From: Emticicia sp. C21
GTDB lineage: Bacteria > Bacteroidota > Bacteroidia > Cytophagales > Spirosomataceae
Direction: 5' to 3'
DNA length: 64,000 nucleotides
NCBI RefSeq assembly: GCF_003418935.1
Contig: NZ_QVMT01000013.1
Span: 116,766 to 180,765, forward strand
Position 1 is the stretch's first letter. Every line of letters starts with the position of its first letter. Positions 10,401 through 17,889 of the stretch are shown here, piece by piece. The notes beneath the pieces are model-generated. The model worked only from the letters and a program-made list of their open reading frames with translations. It had not been told where the DNA came from and made no database searches. Made by a program: the position numbers and the translations under genes.

Positions 10401-10452
10401 GGAAAATAACCAAGCCTCCTTTCATAGATTTGATGAGAGAATTTTTATTCAT
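7438..10452 (-). CDS. SusC/RagA family TonB-linked outer-membrane transporter
   Basis: About 1004 residues from the preferred start MNKNSLIKSMKGG at 10452, which yields a signal peptide ending FAQ. A longer start at 10500 would put 16 extra residues before it. Then follow a carboxypeptidase-regulatory domain (TKISGKVIDQKTKEGIPGASV), a SusC-type signature (VVVIGYGAQRKVDVTGA), a plug with ATAIYGSRGANGVVIITTK, and a beta barrel ending TLAVGLNVGF. It imports oligosaccharides across the outer membrane using TonB energy, in complex with the SusD product next to it. It is the first gene of the leftward PUL operon and faces away from the LuxR-type regulator at 10794. Confidence 0.93.
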   Translation of the reverse strand: MNKNSLIKSMKGGLVIFLFLFSCSITFAQTKISGKVIDQKTKEGIPGASVRIKDTNSGAVADFEGNFSINALPNATLVVSFIGYTNKEVAVNNQTTLTIGLEESANELEQVVVIGYGAQRKVDVTGATSSVKGEELARQPVMTPTQAIQGKVAGVQIISSGRPGSSPNIRIRGTGTALAGTATLFVVDGVLTDDISNINTADITNVDILKDASATAIYGSRGANGVVIITTKKGVAGKMAVNYNVQAGMRSAANLVKMANAAEYANYVSAASGGQPFPAGTVSTDWYGQILREAFMQNHNLSISGGTDKSKHYLSLGYLGDEGIIIKNNFRRFTARLNDDFTLHEKLRVGIATSFSNSRDQNVNLNAAYNNAYRASPTIEAMKDGKYGNTSLFQNVGNAVLDINNNDDYAVINRLQSSAYLESNPIKSLTFRSSIGGDANYRNAREYNYQFNNDQTTFILAGGNQRNPNSNLTVTNENIFRWVWDNTLTYNQTFGKHTLGVMVGTTAEQYSQSKFSAFRRDVPASKNLWYINTGNANTSTNSGEGDRWARNSYISRLNYNFNDKYLFTATMRADGSSRFPVNNRWGYFPSFGAGWVLTNEEFLKGQSIFQTIKLRASWGRVGNDRISSDGYIVTVEPNLAYPFGGGVATPGSAITQIKDPNLKWETTEEADLGLEFSALNGKLQGELGFYDKKSHNLLINVKVPSVTGDKDGVVLTNAASIRNTGFETALNWRDKINDDMSYRIGGNITFNKNTVIGLNGGQPIIDGGIGAGQQYTTKTDNGQPVGSFYVLQVLGVFQTDDEVAAYKGTNGQAIQPNASAGDFKYQDTNGDGKIDDNDRVFVGSYQPKAYFGLNLGFTYKDFDLSVDAYGNFGNKVYNGKRAFRQGLYDNVEASMAYGRWSRGSGVNDEPAANSGNLPASTYFVESGDFIRINNIALGYNISSTLLNKLKIASARVYVTAQNYFTFKKYSGFTPELPGDPTKAGIELNAYPTAKTLAVGLNVGF

Positions 10453-10793
10453 ACGGTAATTAACGAATGTAAGAAATTGTTTTGTTGTGTTCTTTAACAT
10501 GAAATAAGCGCTACAAAAAACCAGAGAAGCGATTGGGTTAGCACATCATTCTCTGTGTTTAACCAACGAACATCGGAAGAATACTAATTAACTATCTATA
10601 AAGTATTAATGTTTAAAAAATCTGATTTATTGAAATAAACAAAGATTTTATTTGATTTATCTGACGCAAAGTACAGGTTTTTAATTTCATTATCCTAAAA
10701 AATTGCCACATCAATACTACATCATTTTACTTATTTTCTACGTTTTTTAGTTACTTTTACCACATCATGTATAAAAACTGACACATCATAAAG
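10453..10793. promoter_or_regulatory. Divergent control region of the PUL and its regulator, with phased CACATCAT repeats
   Basis: The 341-bp gap has no gene. It contains CACATCAT at 10542, 10761 and 10782, with near copies CACATCAA at 10707 and TACATCAT at 10718. The last four start 11, 43 and 21 bp apart, all close to whole turns of the helix. On the minus strand, TACTTTG at 10667-10673 resembles a -7 box with one base missing. The repeats are candidate operator half-sites for the neighbouring regulator (inference). Confidence 0.45.
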
Positions 10794-13604
10794 ATGTTAG
10801 CTAAAAAATTGAATCTTTTCTTTCGGTCATTTATACTACTGCTGCTTTGGGGTGAATCTTATTCACAAAGGCTTGCTGATTTATGTCAGCCTGACTTATT
10901 TAATTACTCGCATCAGACTTATAAGGCTCATCGGCAAAACTGGGGGATTACACAGAACCCTATTACCCAATTTATGTATTTTGCTAATTCGAAAGGACTA
11001 CTGGAATTTGATGGAACGCAATGGACCACTTATGAATTACCTGCCAAGCAAATTGTACGTTCAGTAGCGTGTGACAAAACAGGAAGAATTTATACAGGTG
11101 CTTTGGGAGAATTTGGTTATTGGGAGAAATCAGCCAACGGTAGTCTAACTTACCATTCACTAAAATCATTGATCAAAGAGAGTCAGTTTAGTCAGGAAGA
11201 AATCTGGCATATTGTTGAAACTTCAAACGGCATCATTTTCCAATCGTTTGCCTATATGTACATTTTGCAGAATAATGCTGTAAAGAAACTACCGACTCCC
11301 GGTAACATCCTCTTTGCATTTGATGTGAATGGTAGATACTTTCTGGAAGTACTTGATAAAGGGCTTTACGAAATTATTAATAATCAATTTATTTTTATAC
11401 AGAATAGCGAATTTCTAAGAAATGAATTGGTACATACCATTCTCCCTGATAGAGAGGTTTCAAGTTTTCTGATTGGTACTAACAAAGGCTTATACAAATA
11501 TGATGGTAGCTCTTTTAAACCTTTCAATCAGCAATTGCAGCAGTTTGTTCAACAAAATCAATTAAATACAGGAGTAAGGCTTAATAATGGTGGCTATGTA
11601 TTCGGGACAATACTAAACGGAGTTATCATAACTGATGCCCAAGGAAATATCACTAACTACTTCAACCAAAAAAATGGTTTACAGAATAATACAGTCCTTT
11701 CATTAAAAAGCGATGAAAATGGTAATGTATGGTTAGGATTGGATAAAGGCATTGCTATGATAGCTCTAAGCTCTCCTTTTAAGTATTTTGAAGATATTGA
11801 GGGAGAATTGGGTACGGTTTTCGATGCCGCAATTTTTCAAAATAACTTATATCTGGCAACTAATCATGGAGTGTTTTATACTTCAGTAATTAAACCTAAT
11901 AAACAATTCAGTCTTGTGCCAAATACCCAAAGCCAGACCTGGGATTTAGAGGTAATTGATAACCAATTGCTTTGTGGCCACAACAATGGCACATTCAGAA
12001 TCGATAACCTGAAGGCAACTCCTATTTCTATCATTACAGGAGGATTAGTGATAAAATCGTTAAAGAATTATCCTAATCATCTCATACAAGGCACTTATAC
12101 CAAACTCTGTATTTATGAAAAGGATAAATCGGGCAAATGGGCTTTCTCTCATACCATAGACAATTTTTCCGCACCAGTTAAGCAACTCGAAGAAAATGAG
12201 AAGGGAGAGATTTTTATCAATACCTTAAACAATGGCATTTATAAAATGCAACTTTCTGGCGATTTAAGAAAGGCGGATAAATATGTAGCCATCAAGCAGG
12301 ATTTTATTCCAAAAAACCTAACAAAAGTTAGGGACAAAATTGTAGTTACAACAGATAAGGGGGTTTTAGAATATGACAATAAAAGCCAGTCTTTTCAGCC
12401 TGTAGAGTCATTGAAAGAATATACGAATATGCAAAACATATTCCCTATCAGTGATAGCGAGCAGTGGTATCTGAAAACCAATGGTTCTTTTGGCAGCATT
12501 TCACCACAAAGTGTCTGGCTGGAATTGCCTCTTAAGAAAGATACATGGGTAAGTGATTATGAAAACTTAAAAGTCTTTGGCTCAACTTTTTTCTTTTGCA
12601 AAGAAAACGGCTTTACTATTCTTGAACGGAATAGTATTCCAAATCTCTTAGGATTAAAAGGAAAGAAGCCAATCATCAGAAGCGTAAAAGTTGAAAACCA
12701 ACCAGATTTAAATCAGTATTTTACAAAAAACGATTCCAGGCAAAATCTGGAATTTAAGTATAACCAGAATACACTACAATTTACCTTTAGTTCTTCCGAT
12801 TATTCATCTTCGGTCAGATTCAGTTATTGGTTAGAAAATAATATGACACGTTGGTCTGAGTTTTCTGAGAATTATGAAAAAGAGTTTAATAATTTATCTC
12901 CCGGCTCTTATATACTGCATTTACGCACTAATACAAGTGATACAGAGACCGTACTTCACTTTGTAATTAAAGACCCATGGTACTGGAATCCCTGGAGTAA
13001 GGCATTGTATTTAATTCTATTCATCAGCATATACTATTATCTCTATAAACTGCACTTGAAAAGATTGAAAGAACAAAATAAGAAGCTGGTCCAAGAGAAA
13101 GAAGAAGAATTGAAAAGGCAACAAGAGAAAAGTAAGCAGGAAATAGTAACCCTAAGAAATCAACAATTAGAACAGGACATTATCAGAAAATCAGAGGAGC
13201 TGGCAAATTCGACCATGCAATTGATTAAAAAGAATGAATTATTACAACAACTTAAAACTGAAAGTCAGGAATTAGAAAGCCATACGAAAGCAGGATCTTT
13301 AAATCATATTATTAAGTTGATTGATAATAATATTTCATCAGGGCATGATTGGCAAGTATTTGAACAGAATTTCAATCGGGTGCATGAAGAGTTTTTTAAG
13401 AAGCTCTTGGAGCGTTATCCTGATTTATCACCCGGAGACTTAAGGTTGTCTGCCTATCTTCGCATGAATCTTTCGTCTAAAGAAATTGCTCAATTATTAA
13501 ATATCACCTTTCGCAGTGTTGAATTGAAACGTTACAGGCTCAGGAAAAAACTAAATCTTGAAACAGAAGAGAATCTGGTGGAATGGTTGATAGGAGAGTT
13601 TTAA
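10794..13604 (+). CDS. Membrane sensor-regulator: Reg_prop propeller, Y_Y_Y domain, coiled coil, LuxR-type HTH
   Basis: A 936-residue single-chain sensor. An N-terminal signal or anchor (about 1-25) leads into two-propeller-type Reg_prop repeats (for example GLQNNTVLSLKSDENGNVWLGLDKGIAMI). A triple-tyrosine domain (about 655-722, FSSSDYSSSVRFSYWLENNMTRWSEF) comes next, followed by one membrane helix (about 735-755, SKALYLILFISIYYYLY). After it lie a charged coiled coil and a C-terminal LuxR/GerE-like HTH (about 880-936, LSSKEIAQLLNITFRSVELKRYRLRKKL). Unlike hybrid two-component systems it has no kinase or receiver, so it should bind DNA while in the membrane. The divergent position next to susC makes it the probable activator of the PUL. 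Confidence 0.85.
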   Translation: MLAKKLNLFFRSFILLLLWGESYSQRLADLCQPDLFNYSHQTYKAHRQNWGITQNPITQFMYFANSKGLLEFDGTQWTTYELPAKQIVRSVACDKTGRIYTGALGEFGYWEKSANGSLTYHSLKSLIKESQFSQEEIWHIVETSNGIIFQSFAYMYILQNNAVKKLPTPGNILFAFDVNGRYFLEVLDKGLYEIINNQFIFIQNSEFLRNELVHTILPDREVSSFLIGTNKGLYKYDGSSFKPFNQQLQQFVQQNQLNTGVRLNNGGYVFGTILNGVIITDAQGNITNYFNQKNGLQNNTVLSLKSDENGNVWLGLDKGIAMIALSSPFKYFEDIEGELGTVFDAAIFQNNLYLATNHGVFYTSVIKPNKQFSLVPNTQSQTWDLEVIDNQLLCGHNNGTFRIDNLKATPISIITGGLVIKSLKNYPNHLIQGTYTKLCIYEKDKSGKWAFSHTIDNFSAPVKQLEENEKGEIFINTLNNGIYKMQLSGDLRKADKYVAIKQDFIPKNLTKVRDKIVVTTDKGVLEYDNKSQSFQPVESLKEYTNMQNIFPISDSEQWYLKTNGSFGSISPQSVWLELPLKKDTWVSDYENLKVFGSTFFFCKENGFTILERNSIPNLLGLKGKKPIIRSVKVENQPDLNQYFTKNDSRQNLEFKYNQNTLQFTFSSSDYSSSVRFSYWLENNMTRWSEFSENYEKEFNNLSPGSYILHLRTNTSDTETVLHFVIKDPWYWNPWSKALYLILFISIYYYLYKLHLKRLKEQNKKLVQEKEEELKRQQEKSKQEIVTLRNQQLEQDIIRKSEELANSTMQLIKKNELLQQLKTESQELESHTKAGSLNHIIKLIDNNISSGHDWQVFEQNFNRVHEEFFKKLLERYPDLSPGDLRLSAYLRMNLSSKEIAQLLNITFRSVELKRYRLRKKLNLETEENLVEWLIGEF

Positions 13605-13606
13605 AT

Positions 13607-13645
13607 AAAAAGTGCCTATCTGGAAATTCTGTCAGGCACTTTTTT
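13607..13645. terminator. Bidirectional terminator
   Basis: The 11-bp stem AAAAAGTGCCT/AGGCACTTTTT with T-runs on both strands lies between the convergent regulator and amidohydrolase genes. Confidence 0.85.
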
Positions 13646-13659
13646 ATTTGAAATATTTC

Positions 13660-14931
13660 TTACTGATTTTTATAAACCTTACCATCTTTCATGACGAAAG
13701 TCAATTTCTTTTCAATCAATGTAATATCTTGTTGTGGGTCTCCATCAATGGCAACAATATCAGCCCATTTCCCTATTGCAATAGAACCTGCTTTGTCCTT
13801 AATTCCTATTAAGTCCGCAGCATTGATAGTCGCTGCCTGGATAGCCTGTACAGGCGTAAGACCATATTTAACCATATAAAAGAATTGTTTGGCATTATCA
13901 CCATGCGGATATACACCAGAATCGGTACCATAAGCTACTTTTACGCCTGCTTTGACGGCCTTCTGAAAATTCTCTCTCTGGGTTCTGCCTACCAGTTTCT
14001 CTTTATCAATTATTTTTTGAGGAACACCCATTTTAGAATATTCCGATAAGATATAATCGTCATTATAAATATCAGCTACCAGATAAGTTCCTTTTTCTTT
14101 CATTAAGCGTATGCCTTCATCATTCAAAAAACTTCCGTGTTCAATTGACGAGACTCCTGCTTTTACGGCCATATTAATTCCTTCTGCACCATGCGCATGG
14201 GCGGCCACTTTTTTGCCCCACAATTTGGCTTCCTCCACAATCGCATTCATTTCTTCTTGTGAGTATTGCGGCGCTCCTACTGATTCTTCTTCAGTTAATA
14301 CACCCGCTGTTGCTCCGAATTTGATTAAGTCAGCACCGTATTTAATATTTTTACGCACCATCTTCCTTACACCATCTACTCCATCGGCTACACCTGTCTC
14401 TTGTTGAAAATGTACATATGGAGAAAAACCTGTTAAATCTCCGTGGCTTCCGGTTGCACCGATGAAAAATCCGGCTACGTATAATCTTGGTCCCTCTACT
14501 TTACTAGAATTAATGGCATTGCGTAGAGATATATCAATGAACTCACTGGCACCGACATCACGGCAAGTAGTGAAACCTGCCTGTAAAGTACGTTTAGCAT
14601 AAATGTGGGCAGTAACGGCTACATCAATCGGAGATTTACGGAATAAATCTTCCATATAATTCTCAGGTTGGAAAGTAATATGGGTATGGCAATCGATTAA
14701 ACCCGGTAATACCGTTTTCTTACTTAAATCTATTAGCTGTGCATTCAACGGAATTTTTACATTATTTCCTACCTCACTTATCAGATTATCTTTTATCAGA
14801 ATCACCTGATTTTCTAAAAATATTCCTTTTTCACTATCAAATAGTTTACCTGCTTTGATGGCAGTGACTTTCTCTTGTGCAAAAACATAAGAGTATACAA
14901 CACTTAATAAGAAAAAAAGGATTTTCTTCAT
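13660..14931 (-). CDS. Secreted metal-dependent amidohydrolase (Xaa-Pro/Xaa-Arg dipeptidase-like)
   Basis: A 423-residue protein with a signal peptide (MKKILFFLLSVVYSYVFAQ) and a complete amidohydrolase (PF01979) metal site: HTH in GLIDCHTHI, the lysine of LIKFGATAGV (likely carboxylated), AHAHG, EHG and GTDSG. The subgroup with KFGATAGV and GTDSGVYPHG includes dipeptidases that cut Xaa-Pro or Xaa-Arg and imidazolonepropionase-like enzymes. The signal peptide favours a periplasmic peptidase. It starts 27 bp after hisD in the same direction and ends at a strong terminator, so it may be read from the his promoter, but it has no known role in histidine synthesis. Confidence 0.85.
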   Translation of the reverse strand: MKKILFFLLSVVYSYVFAQEKVTAIKAGKLFDSEKGIFLENQVILIKDNLISEVGNNVKIPLNAQLIDLSKKTVLPGLIDCHTHITFQPENYMEDLFRKSPIDVAVTAHIYAKRTLQAGFTTCRDVGASEFIDISLRNAINSSKVEGPRLYVAGFFIGATGSHGDLTGFSPYVHFQQETGVADGVDGVRKMVRKNIKYGADLIKFGATAGVLTEEESVGAPQYSQEEMNAIVEEAKLWGKKVAAHAHGAEGINMAVKAGVSSIEHGSFLNDEGIRLMKEKGTYLVADIYNDDYILSEYSKMGVPQKIIDKEKLVGRTQRENFQKAVKAGVKVAYGTDSGVYPHGDNAKQFFYMVKYGLTPVQAIQAATINAADLIGIKDKAGSIAIGKWADIVAIDGDPQQDITLIEKKLTFVMKDGKVYKNQ

Positions 14932-14958
14932 AAAATAACAGATATAATTGGAGATGAA

Positions 14959-16251
14959 TTAATGATAAACCGAAGATTTCGTTTCTGATAAACTTTCAAC
15001 TCTAAGCGTCACCGCACGTTTATGCGCCTCTAAAGACTCAGCCTCAGCCATCAGTTCAACTGTCTTGCTGATATTTCTGATACCTTCTTTTGAAATTTCC
15101 TGAAAGGTTATCTTTTTCACGAAGCTATCTAGTGAAACACCACTATAGGCACGGGCATAACCGTTGGTAGGTAAGGTATGATTCGTACCCGAAGCATAAT
15201 CTCCACAAGATTCAGGGGTATAGTTGCCTAAGAATACCGAGCCGGCGTTCACTATTTTTTCGGCCACTTCTGAATAATTATTCACTGATAAGATTAAGTG
15301 TTCAGGTGCATACTCATTCAATAAATCAATGCACTCTTTTTCACTTTCTAGTAAAATCATTTTTGAGTTTTCAATTGCCTGGGTCGCTAAGTCTTTTCTT
15401 GGCAAGCGATTTAATTGCCCTGAAACAGCCAGATTAACCGCAGAAACCAGTTTTTTACTGGTTGTGACTAATAGCACCTGACTATCAGCTCCATGCTCAG
15501 CCTGTGATAGTAAATCAGACGCTACAAAAGCCGGGATAGCGGTGTCATCAGCCATTACCGCTACTTCTGACGGCCCCGCGGGCATATCAATAGCTACACC
15601 TTCTTTGCATAATAATTGTTTAGCGGCAGTCACATACTGGTTGCCAGGTCCGAATATCTTATATACTTGTGGAATCGTTTCTGTTCCATAAGCCATCGCA
15701 GCAATGGCCTGCGCGCCTCCTACTCTGAAAACCTGTGTAACACCTACCAGTTTGGCAGCATAATAAATAGCTGGGTGATTGCTAGGTGAACACAAAACTA
15801 CCTCCTGACAGTCTGCAATTTGTGCAGGGACACCTAACATCAATACTGTCGAAAATAATGGAGCTGTTCCGCCTGGAATATAAAAACCTACTTTCTGAAT
15901 GCCAACGCTTTTTCTCCAACATTTAATACCTGGCATGGTTTCAATTACCTGTGGCTCCTGCTTTTGTGCCGCATGAAATGTATAAATATTATTGTAAGCC
16001 TGTTTAATAGCTGTTCTTAAATCTTCTGATAGTTGTTGCTCTGCTGCGTCAATTTCAGCTTGTGATACCTGAATGGTCTCTAATTCGACTTTGTCGAATT
16101 TTAAAGCAAACTCCTTCAAGGCTTTGTCTCCTTCGGCTTTTACTTTTGCTAAAATAGGCTGTACTTTCTGCTCAATATCTGCCATTTCCTGCACGGGTCG
16201 TGCCAATAATTGTTTCCACTCAGTGCGTGGAGGAAAAGAAACTATTTTCAT
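14959..16251 (-). CDS. hisD: Histidinol dehydrogenase
   Basis: A 430-residue cytosolic enzyme that converts L-histidinol to L-histidine in two NAD-dependent steps. It shows YIPGGTAPLFSTVLM, GPGNQYVTAAK, the signature DMPAGPSEVAVMAD, and EYAPEHLIL, which carries the conserved Glu-His pair of the active site, followed by GSVFLGNYTPESCGDYASGTNH. The length is normal for the family. Its ATG directly follows the TAA of the small frameshifted gene upstream (TAAATG), so translational coupling is likely. Confidence 0.96.
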   Translation of the reverse strand: MKIVSFPPRTEWKQLLARPVQEMADIEQKVQPILAKVKAEGDKALKEFALKFDKVELETIQVSQAEIDAAEQQLSEDLRTAIKQAYNNIYTFHAAQKQEPQVIETMPGIKCWRKSVGIQKVGFYIPGGTAPLFSTVLMLGVPAQIADCQEVVLCSPSNHPAIYYAAKLVGVTQVFRVGGAQAIAAMAYGTETIPQVYKIFGPGNQYVTAAKQLLCKEGVAIDMPAGPSEVAVMADDTAIPAFVASDLLSQAEHGADSQVLLVTTSKKLVSAVNLAVSGQLNRLPRKDLATQAIENSKMILLESEKECIDLLNEYAPEHLILSVNNYSEVAEKIVNAGSVFLGNYTPESCGDYASGTNHTLPTNGYARAYSGVSLDSFVKKITFQEISKEGIRNISKTVELMAEAESLEAHKRAVTLRVESLSETKSSVYH

Positions 16252-16556
16252 TTAACGAATAATTTTCAGTTTTTCGACCAATTGTGCTGATACACTTTCG
16301 GCATATACACCATACGCATTTACTAAAACACCTTTTACATTTACCGATGGGAAGATATAGCATATACCACTACTTCATCGTCAGGGTCGGTTTCTCCCTC
16401 AAAACGATACACTTTATCAATCTGAAACTCATCGGGTTGCAGACTGGTATCATTGGTATGGCAATACAATACTTCTTCTTTCAGATTAAAATTATGATTA
16501 TAGCCCTGGCTCACTAAAGCGTTGATGGCATCAGCGGAAGTATCGTAGGTAGTCAT
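16252..16556 (-). pseudogene. Small his-operon gene broken by a -1 frameshift (short 'phosphoribosylpyrophosphate synthetase'-named family)
   Basis: The open frame from 16556 gives only 71 residues (MTTYDTSADAINALVSQGY to VVVYAISSHR) and stops at 16341. From about 16350 a different frame continues without a stop as VNVKGVLVNAYGVYAESVSA and on to a TAA at 16252-16254, next to the hisD ATG. Together with one extra base the two parts give about 101 residues. That matches a small Bacteroidota family which databases often name phosphoribosylpyrophosphate synthetase, although it is far too short to be that enzyme (family recalled from memory). The break lies near the TCTTCCCATCGG sequence. It may be a real deletion, a sequencing error or a programmed shift. 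No classical slippery heptamer is present. Confidence 0.75.
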
Positions 16557-16577
16557 GGTAGGTTGGTTTAGATTCTA

Positions 16578-17447
16578 TTAATAAATCATTTTCTCGATAG
16601 GAATTACAAGAATGCCCTCTGCTCCTGCGCCACGAATTGCTTCAATGTTTTCCCAGAACTGATTTTCTTCTAGTACCGAATGAATTGAACTCCAACCCGG
16701 CATAGCCAAAGGCACGATGGTTGGGCTCTTCATACCCGGAATCATATTGATAATATCGTTCAGCTTTTCGTTGGGCGCATTCAACAGAATATACTTGTAA
16801 TTCTGAGCTGTTTGCACGGCTCTTACTCTGAATAACAATTTATTAAGTGTTTCGTGCTTTTCCTTGCTTAATTTTTTATTGGTAATCAGAATGGCCTCAG
16901 ATTTGAAGATAGCCTCTACCTCTTTCAGACCATTGCTTAGCAGTGTACTACCTGAGCTTACAATATCGCAAACGCCTTCTGCCAGGCCAATACTTGGCGC
17001 AATTTCAACTGAACCACTAATTTCATGTATTTCTGCTTTTACTCCTTTGCTTTTTAAGAAGTTACCCAAAATGCGTGGATAAGAGGTAGCGATACTTTTG
17101 CCATTAAAATCTTCTACTCCATTGTATTCTACTCCTCGAGGAACGGCGATAGATAAGCGGCATTTTGAGAAGCCTAAGCGATAGGTTACATCTGCCTTGC
17201 GGTTTGACTCCACAAATACATTTTCACCTACAATACCGATGTCGGCTACACCGTCTTCAACATAGCCCGGAATATCATCATCTCTTAAAAAAAGGAACTC
17301 TGCAGGAAAGTTAGAGGAAGAGGTTTTGAGTTTGCCTGTACCACTCTCGAATTTAATTCCACATTCTTTGAAAAGTCCAAATGAGTCTTCACTTAACCTG
17401 CCGGATTTCTGAAGGGCTATACGTAAAATTGAATCTTTATTTAACAT
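16578..17447 (-). CDS. hisG: ATP phosphoribosyltransferase, long form
   Basis: A 289-residue enzyme of the long HisG type. It has a catalytic periplasmic-binding-like part (RIALQKSGRLSEDSFGLFKECGI, DGVADIGIVGENV, and the PRPP loop region EGVCDIVSSGSTLLSNGL) followed by a C-terminal ACT-like regulatory domain of about 75 residues (NMIPGMKSPTIVPL, GAGAEGILVIPIEKMI). It performs the first committed step of histidine synthesis and is usually inhibited by histidine through that C-terminal domain. It leads the unit hisG, small gene, hisD, amidohydrolase. The other his genes are not in this window. Confidence 0.96.
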   Translation of the reverse strand: MLNKDSILRIALQKSGRLSEDSFGLFKECGIKFESGTGKLKTSSSNFPAEFLFLRDDDIPGYVEDGVADIGIVGENVFVESNRKADVTYRLGFSKCRLSIAVPRGVEYNGVEDFNGKSIATSYPRILGNFLKSKGVKAEIHEISGSVEIAPSIGLAEGVCDIVSSGSTLLSNGLKEVEAIFKSEAILITNKKLSKEKHETLNKLLFRVRAVQTAQNYKYILLNAPNEKLNDIINMIPGMKSPTIVPLAMPGWSSIHSVLEENQFWENIEAIRGAGAEGILVIPIEKMIY

Positions 17448-17474
17448 TTACTTGTGATTTCATTGAAAAGTCTG

Positions 17475-17504
17475 CAAAAATACATTATGGAACGGTTTTT
17501 GCAA
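17475..17504 (-). promoter_or_regulatory. Probable his operon promoter
   Basis: On the minus strand TTG (17502-17504), a 19-bp spacer and TATTTTTG (17475-17482) fit the Bacteroidota TTG-N(17-23)-TAnnTTTG pattern. Transcription would begin about 20 bases before the hisG ATG, which leaves no room for a leader-peptide attenuator. Confidence 0.6.
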
Positions 17505-17557
17505 AGTGATTAGAATAGTATAAAAAAAAAGTACAAGTTTTAATATTAATTTAACTT

Positions 17558-17588
17558 GAAAAAACTTTGGTTTTATATTAACTTTACC
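17558..17588 (+). promoter_or_regulatory. Putative promoter of the 39-aa peptide gene
   Basis: TTG (17558-17560), a 20-bp spacer and TAACTTTA (7 of 8 matches to TAnnTTTG). The predicted start is about 50 bases upstream of the ATG at 17644. It lies back to back with the his promoter. Confidence 0.45.
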
Positions 17589-17643
17589 TCGTCGTAAAGA
17601 GTTTCCAAATCTATCCTAAACACTAAAGTAATCTCTAGAAATC

Positions 17644-17763
17644 ATGAGACAATCGGTACATCTTAGCTACCGCTCATCACGTGCGGTACCCTACACTAAA
17701 ACCAAAAAGGTAATTTCAGTAATTATTATTGCATCAATCTGTTTGTTAGCGATTTTTTTCTGA
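17644..17763 (+). CDS. 39-aa single-span membrane peptide, unknown function
   Basis: A short reading frame, MRQSVHLSYRSSRAVPYTKT followed by KK and a hydrophobic helix VISVIIIASICLLAIFF, then TGA. The basic, serine-rich first 22 residues and the single helix suggest an N-in membrane peptide. A plausible promoter stands upstream (17558-17588) and a strong terminator begins 21 bp after the stop, so the region from about 17595 to 17817 looks like a complete monocistronic unit. It contains only one His, so it is not a histidine attenuator leader. I do not recognise the family. Codon use is ordinary for the window. Main alternative: a small RNA with a chance reading frame. Confidence 0.55.
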   Translation: MRQSVHLSYRSSRAVPYTKTKKVISVIIIASICLLAIFF

Positions 17764-17783
17764 TTTCAAGTGAGTGAAAATGA

Positions 17784-17817
17784 AGAGCACATAATCTAAA
17801 AATTATGTGCTCTTTTT
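17784..17817 (+). terminator. Strong terminator of the 39-aa peptide unit
   Basis: A perfect 12-bp stem (AGAGCACATAAT/ATTATGTGCTCT), a 6-nt loop and a T-run. It separates the small gene from the S15 hydrolase gene at 17890. Confidence 0.85.
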
Positions 17818-17889
17818 ATTAAATCACCATCCTTTAGCCTAACTTAGCCCCCGATTTTACTCTTATTCTTAATTCTAAACGAACACTTC

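Noticed and set aside
17644..17763. Histidine attenuator leader peptide
   Set aside because: It runs away from the his operon on the other strand and has a single His codon.
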